A stretch of DNA of 64,000 nt. It comes from Turritopsis dohrnii (taxonomy: Eukaryota > Cnidaria > Hydrozoa > Anthoathecata > Oceaniidae). Within the stretch, counting starts at the first letter, position 1, and each line of letters begins with the position of its first letter. The translations under genes were made by a program, and so were the position numbers. The notes beneath the pieces were generated by a model that was not told the DNA's origin, did not search any database, and saw only the letters and a list, made by a program, of their open reading frames with translations. Shown piece by piece: positions 60,329 through 64,000 of the stretch. The DNA lies in contig BQMF02000368.1 of NCBI GenBank assembly GCA_027922465.2, positions 186,001 to 250,000 of the forward strand. Reading direction: 5' to 3'.

Positions 60329-60665
60329 TCAAAAATCCTCCCTACGTCTAACTGAGGGTAGGTTACTCGCTTCGTCGATAAGTCTAAAATCCCAGTCCTC
60401 GCGTCCATGATGGTCCTCCTGAGCGAAATGTGCATGGAAACCAGCTTGTGGAACGATGTCACCCAATACGTGTTTCTTGAAGCAGGATTTGTAATTATTA
60501 AATCTTTTTCGAAAAGGAGGACCCGTGCTTCCTACGTATTGGATGCCGCACGTTTTACAGGTAACTAGATAAACCACAAATTGAGAGTTGCAATTTAGAT
60601 CAACGGGTTTAATTTGATATTCCTTTCCATCCCTCCTAGAAAAACTGCTAGTTTCCGTAATAAAA
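60329..60665 (-). pseudogene. GIY-YIG endonuclease fragment from a retroelement
   Basis: The minus frame is open from about 60665 (SSFSRRDGKEYQIKPVDL), continues as FVVYLVTCKTCGIQYVGSTG and ends DFRLIDEASNL...RREDF at a stop. The VVY...YVG pair with an intervening CxxC, the following FRKRFNNYK and the C-terminal HHGREDWDF are typical of the GIY-YIG domain carried by some invertebrate retroelements. It differs from the Penelope-type domain at 45.4 kb. No polymerase domain is adjacent. Confidence 0.65.
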
Positions 60666-61004
60666 TATATATATGCTAATTTTCTTTAGTCTATATGAAT
60701 GTATTTTGCATAACCACAATTGATGTGTACTTGGAAAAATGTTTTGAGTTTATGAGTTACGAGCATACTCATTAAGATATCTGAAAGGATCGATATATCG
60801 TTGATATTAGTTTGTATTAACAAATATATCATTCAGTTTATTGGCAGTATATACATTATAAGATAGTTTCGCATTGTGCCAATTATGCTTTCAAAATTTC
60901 CTGAGGAGCACGTAATTAGGAATGTAATATATTGTAGAAATTATTCAACCATTCAATGATTCAAAATCATTCAAGTTTCAAGAAAGTTGTTATAGTATTT
61001 CATC

Positions 61005-62393
61005 TTGTTCTATCTCTTTTCGTATTTCTATGAATTAACGTGTACTCAGCAATTACAAAAGTGGCACAGACGAACTGGAAGGGATTCTATTCCAATGATA
61101 CCTTTGAAAGACATCAAAATGAAATCTGGAAAAAGAAAATCTAAGTCAGATTTCACTGTGTCTGCTTCAGATCCTGACAAATCTTATTTCAAAAGAGACG
61201 CTACAGCAATTATTAATGAGCTCAACCGAAAACTTGACTTAGAAAAACCAATAACTGAACATGTTTATTCAGTATTATCAAAATCAAAATTTGGGAGAGA
61301 ATCATCTGTGGGACAACATCTAATACATCTCTTCAAATTGAATCAATTTGGAGATCATCAATATATGAAGAAAGAAGAATTCCAAGAACAGTTTTTGAAC
61401 ATTCACTGTGAAAAATTGTCAGAGATAAACAAATATATTGATGGGCAAGCTACAGATAAATGCAACAATATTGTTTCAGATGAAGAGATATTAACAAATG
61501 ATAAAGTTGTTTTACAAAACACCGTAGAAATAATAATGGAAAAACCTACATCTATGTACAATCCTTATTGTAAATATTACAAACAAATTGCTACAGACAT
61601 TCAAACTCAACTTCTTGAAAGCAATGAAAAAGAACTTCTATCATTAGATCTATCATTCCTGCAGGCACCAGTCCCTTTCGGATCAAACTACGTTGTTGTT
61701 GAGCAAAATAGTGAACACTTGCATGATATTAGGAGGAAAGTTACTGGATCAAGACTCCCTAGCTTACTTGGTATTTACGGTTTTAAAAAATTCACAGAGA
61801 CCTGGGAAGTTGTACGCACTGGTACACAAGAAAGAGACCTTTAATCAATTGAGAATGTCCGGAGTGGGCACCTTTATGAGAAAGATGGAATTTGCTACTT
61901 TGAGAAGGAATCGAAAGCGACAACATCAAAATGTGGATTTTTCGTACATCCAAGCAATGCAAACTATGGAGCAAGTCCTGATGCTATTGGTCCTAATGGT
62001 ATCTTGATTGAAGTTAAAACCCGTGCAAAAAATTCAGATAGACCACTTGAATCATTAGACAAATTTTCTCACTACTTTGTTCAATGTCAACTACAAATAG
62101 CATGCACAGATGCACATAGTTGCGTTCTTGTTTCCTATCACCCAGAAAGTAAATCTAGCAATTTTTTCCTGATTACACGAAATAATATTTTAATAGAAAT
62201 TATGATAGACGTTTGTAACGCTCTATGGGAAAACACTGTCATTGCTGAGTGGCCATACAACGATAATCAAGTTTTCAAAAATCTTGGTGCGAAACTAACA
62301 GCCAAAAAATTAGACTTCAAAAATCTCAAACCCCTGAGGGTTCACATCAATAAATGTGCAAAACAAGTGAGAAGACTTAAGTTTGAAATTTGA
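61005..62393 (+). pseudogene. YqaJ (lambda exonuclease-like) C-terminal part of the ISL2EU protein, one stop
   Basis: The true start of the exon is probably near 61046 (CTQQLQKWHR). The first part is helical and Lys-rich. A TAA at 61842-61844 interrupts a frame that otherwise continues to 62393. After it come GHLYEKDGICYFEK, NYGASPDAIGPNGILIEVKT and FVQCQLQIACTDAHSCVLVS. The Asp of SPDA, the ExK of IEVK and the Gln-rich QCQLQ are the nuclease signature of the YqaJ/lambda-exonuclease family. In ISL2EU elements this nuclease is encoded beside the transposase, as here, and the two genes converge with about 250 bp between them. Its role in transposition is not known to me. Confidence 0.75.
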
Positions 62394-62646
62394 AACTGAA
62401 GAATTGTGAAAAATTAAACTTAATATTCAGACAAGATTTTTATTATTACCATTATAAACAATATATGGAGTGAAGACCTTGTGGCTCTTGATTGCTAAGT
62501 GTCAAAAAGAAGAGTTAAATCAACCAAAAAAGCTAAAAAACGTAATTCATCATCATTCGTTAATTAAAATAATTAAAAAATAGAAAAAAAGGAGAAACTT
62601 AGCATATTATATATTCATCATTAATTGGTTCCCATCACATTGCTTC

Positions 62647-64000
62647 CTAGTTTTTTGGACCAATTGGTGGCAAAGTAATATTAACAATGTGACATAGCAT
62701 TTGCCATACAGAACTCAATAAGTCCATTTGGTTCAGTGGCCAAACTTTGTTTAGAATAGTCCAGTCCCTAACTCTGCCAATAAACCATTCCACGTGGATT
62801 CTTGTTGAAGCAATATCAAACTTACGTTGCACTTCATTTTCAGTGAACTGGTCATTGTCCTTCTGTTTCGGTCGGTTTAAGTATATACCCTTAATGGAAC
62901 ACAGGTCTCGCACAGCAAATCCCCTATCACTCATTAATTCATGTTCTTCCTCAACAAAAAGCAGGACTCCAGTTTTCTGTGCTAGATTAGAGTCTGATAT
63001 TGATCCTGGGTATATATCACTGAAAACAATCCCCATTCCATGAGGGGCAATACCAATAAGTGCTTTCCCAGTTTGAGTGTTCTTATAATTTGAAAACATC
63101 AATGAATTCATGTCATAATTAGTGGCACACTGAAATTTAAATTCAGTGGCATCAATCACCAAATCAGTCAGACCATGTCCTGTCTTGACAAAGGAGTCTG
63201 GCATTTTGGTGAGAAGAAAACCATGACCAGGTTTCAGATCTATTTGGATGAACACTGTCGCAACCATTAAATACTCTCTGAACCGTACTTTCAGAACATT
63301 TTAGAATAAATGCCATGAACTTTAAGTCGACGGAATGTCTACAAATAGTTAAAACAATAAGAAGCTGTGTTCTCATATCAAATATTTTCTGCGAAACTTC
63401 ATGCCCATTTGGATATGGTATTAGGTGCAAATAAGGTTGTAAACAATCGAAAACTAGATCAAATTGCTCTACTGACAACCCAGACAAATATTCCAAAGAC
63501 GATATTGCCAAATTTTGATATGAAAACATGTGACTCTAGTGAACTTCTATTTCTCCAAGGGCTTTTAGATATTTAAAATCCAGTTCTTGTGCTTCACTTT
63601 TAGATTTTGATAGCTGTTCTGTCAACTTTTTTATCTGATTGTTTGCTTCAGTTATTTTGTTTGTAAGTTCTTTTTTGTCTTCTGAACCTGCCAAGCAAAT
63701 AAAATCTGTACTTGGTTGTTTTTTAGAAGTTATGCTACTATGTCGTTTATGAAGTTTTCGTGGTTTTATTGTGAAATTTTTGTTATTAATGATATTTGTT
63801 GCAGTTGTGAGTTTATTTCTTGCAGTTTTATAAGCTAGTTTTTGTCTTGCTGTTGGTAATTTTCTACGTTTTATTGTGTTTTTTGCTCTAGTGTATTTGA
63901 TTTTTAGAAGCTGATACAGCGATTCAGGAACAATAACATCTGGTAAATCTTGCGTTGATTTTCTTTCTCCTGATCTCCAATGTTCAGCACATATAAAACC
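62647..64000 (-). pseudogene. ISL2EU (IS5-like) transposase, partial at window edge, broken
   Basis: Reading on the minus strand from the window end: a THAP-like remnant (GFICAEHWRSGERKS, DLPDVIVPESL), a basic region, a coiled-coil segment (ITEANNQIKKLTEQLSK), and then an in-frame TAG near 63538. The frame continues with FSYQNLAISSLEYLSGLS and CSESTVQRVF, then shifts near 63267. The DDE domain follows: DLVIDATEFKFQ (Asp), IVFSDIYPGSISDSNLA, ELMSDRGFAVRDL (Asp) and FDIASTRIHVEWFIGRVRDW (Glu). The catalytic residues survive, but two lesions make this copy dead. It runs off the window, so the right end of the element is not seen. Confidence 0.8.

Overview
The window looks like an AT-rich invertebrate animal genome, most likely a cnidarian. 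This is inferred from short introns, the style of the GPCR and zinc-finger proteins, and the mix of transposon families; no single marker proves it. Almost all recognisable coding sequence belongs to mobile elements, and only three or four genes look like host genes: a C2H2 zinc-finger protein, two related rhodopsin-type GPCRs (one frameshifted) and a GNAT-like acetyltransferase.

Layout. 1-2.3 kb: zinc-finger gene (-). 2.3-7 kb: a CACTA/EnSpm-like transposase with one in-frame stop, followed directly by an intact six-exon DUF4806-like gene and a GACGTCC-rich palindromic cluster. 8.4-20.9 kb: a head-to-tail array of about twelve Helitron-like units (mostly about 540-575 bp). One unit is interrupted by a piggyBac-type MITE (TTAA duplicated) and another by a complete 4,974-bp RAG1-like transposon. 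22.4-32.7 kb: two GPCR paralogues about 9 kb apart, with duplicated flanking segments, old Helitron copies and a 2.1-kb foldback-type element whose ends carry a minisatellite. 33.6-36.1 kb: LINE fragments nested in each other. 37.1-39.1 kb: a TIR element holding a 200-bp inverted pair of Penelope-type termini. 41.3-44.5 kb: an apparently complete two-gene PIF/Harbinger transposon with TTA duplications. 45.2-47.4 kb: a Penelope GIY-YIG fragment and a LINE carrying a tRNA-derived SINE. 49.2 kb: GNAT-like gene. 50.6-53.1 kb: MITEs and two decayed Helitron units. 54.4-64 kb: a degraded ISL2EU-type element (SAP-SWIM plus YqaJ nuclease gene facing an IS5-like transposase gene that runs off the window), split by a mariner-type element with a single nonsense codon.

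The most remarkable item is the RAG1-like element at 11667-16640. Joining nine exons by hand gives an uninterrupted protein of 1,022 residues with the RAG1 N-terminal zinc region, the RING, the C2H2-type finger, the GGRPR-like linker and the catalytic core. It includes counterparts of mouse D600, E962 and the C727/C730/H937/H942 zinc site. Its terminal inverted repeats begin with CAC. Each is built of an 11-bp outer block and a 16-bp inner block, separated by 12 bp at one end and 23 bp at the other, the same 11-bp offset seen in 12/23 V(D)J recombination signals. The insertion site can be read exactly from neighbouring Helitron copies and shows a 4-bp TTAT duplication. No RAG2-like gene is present.
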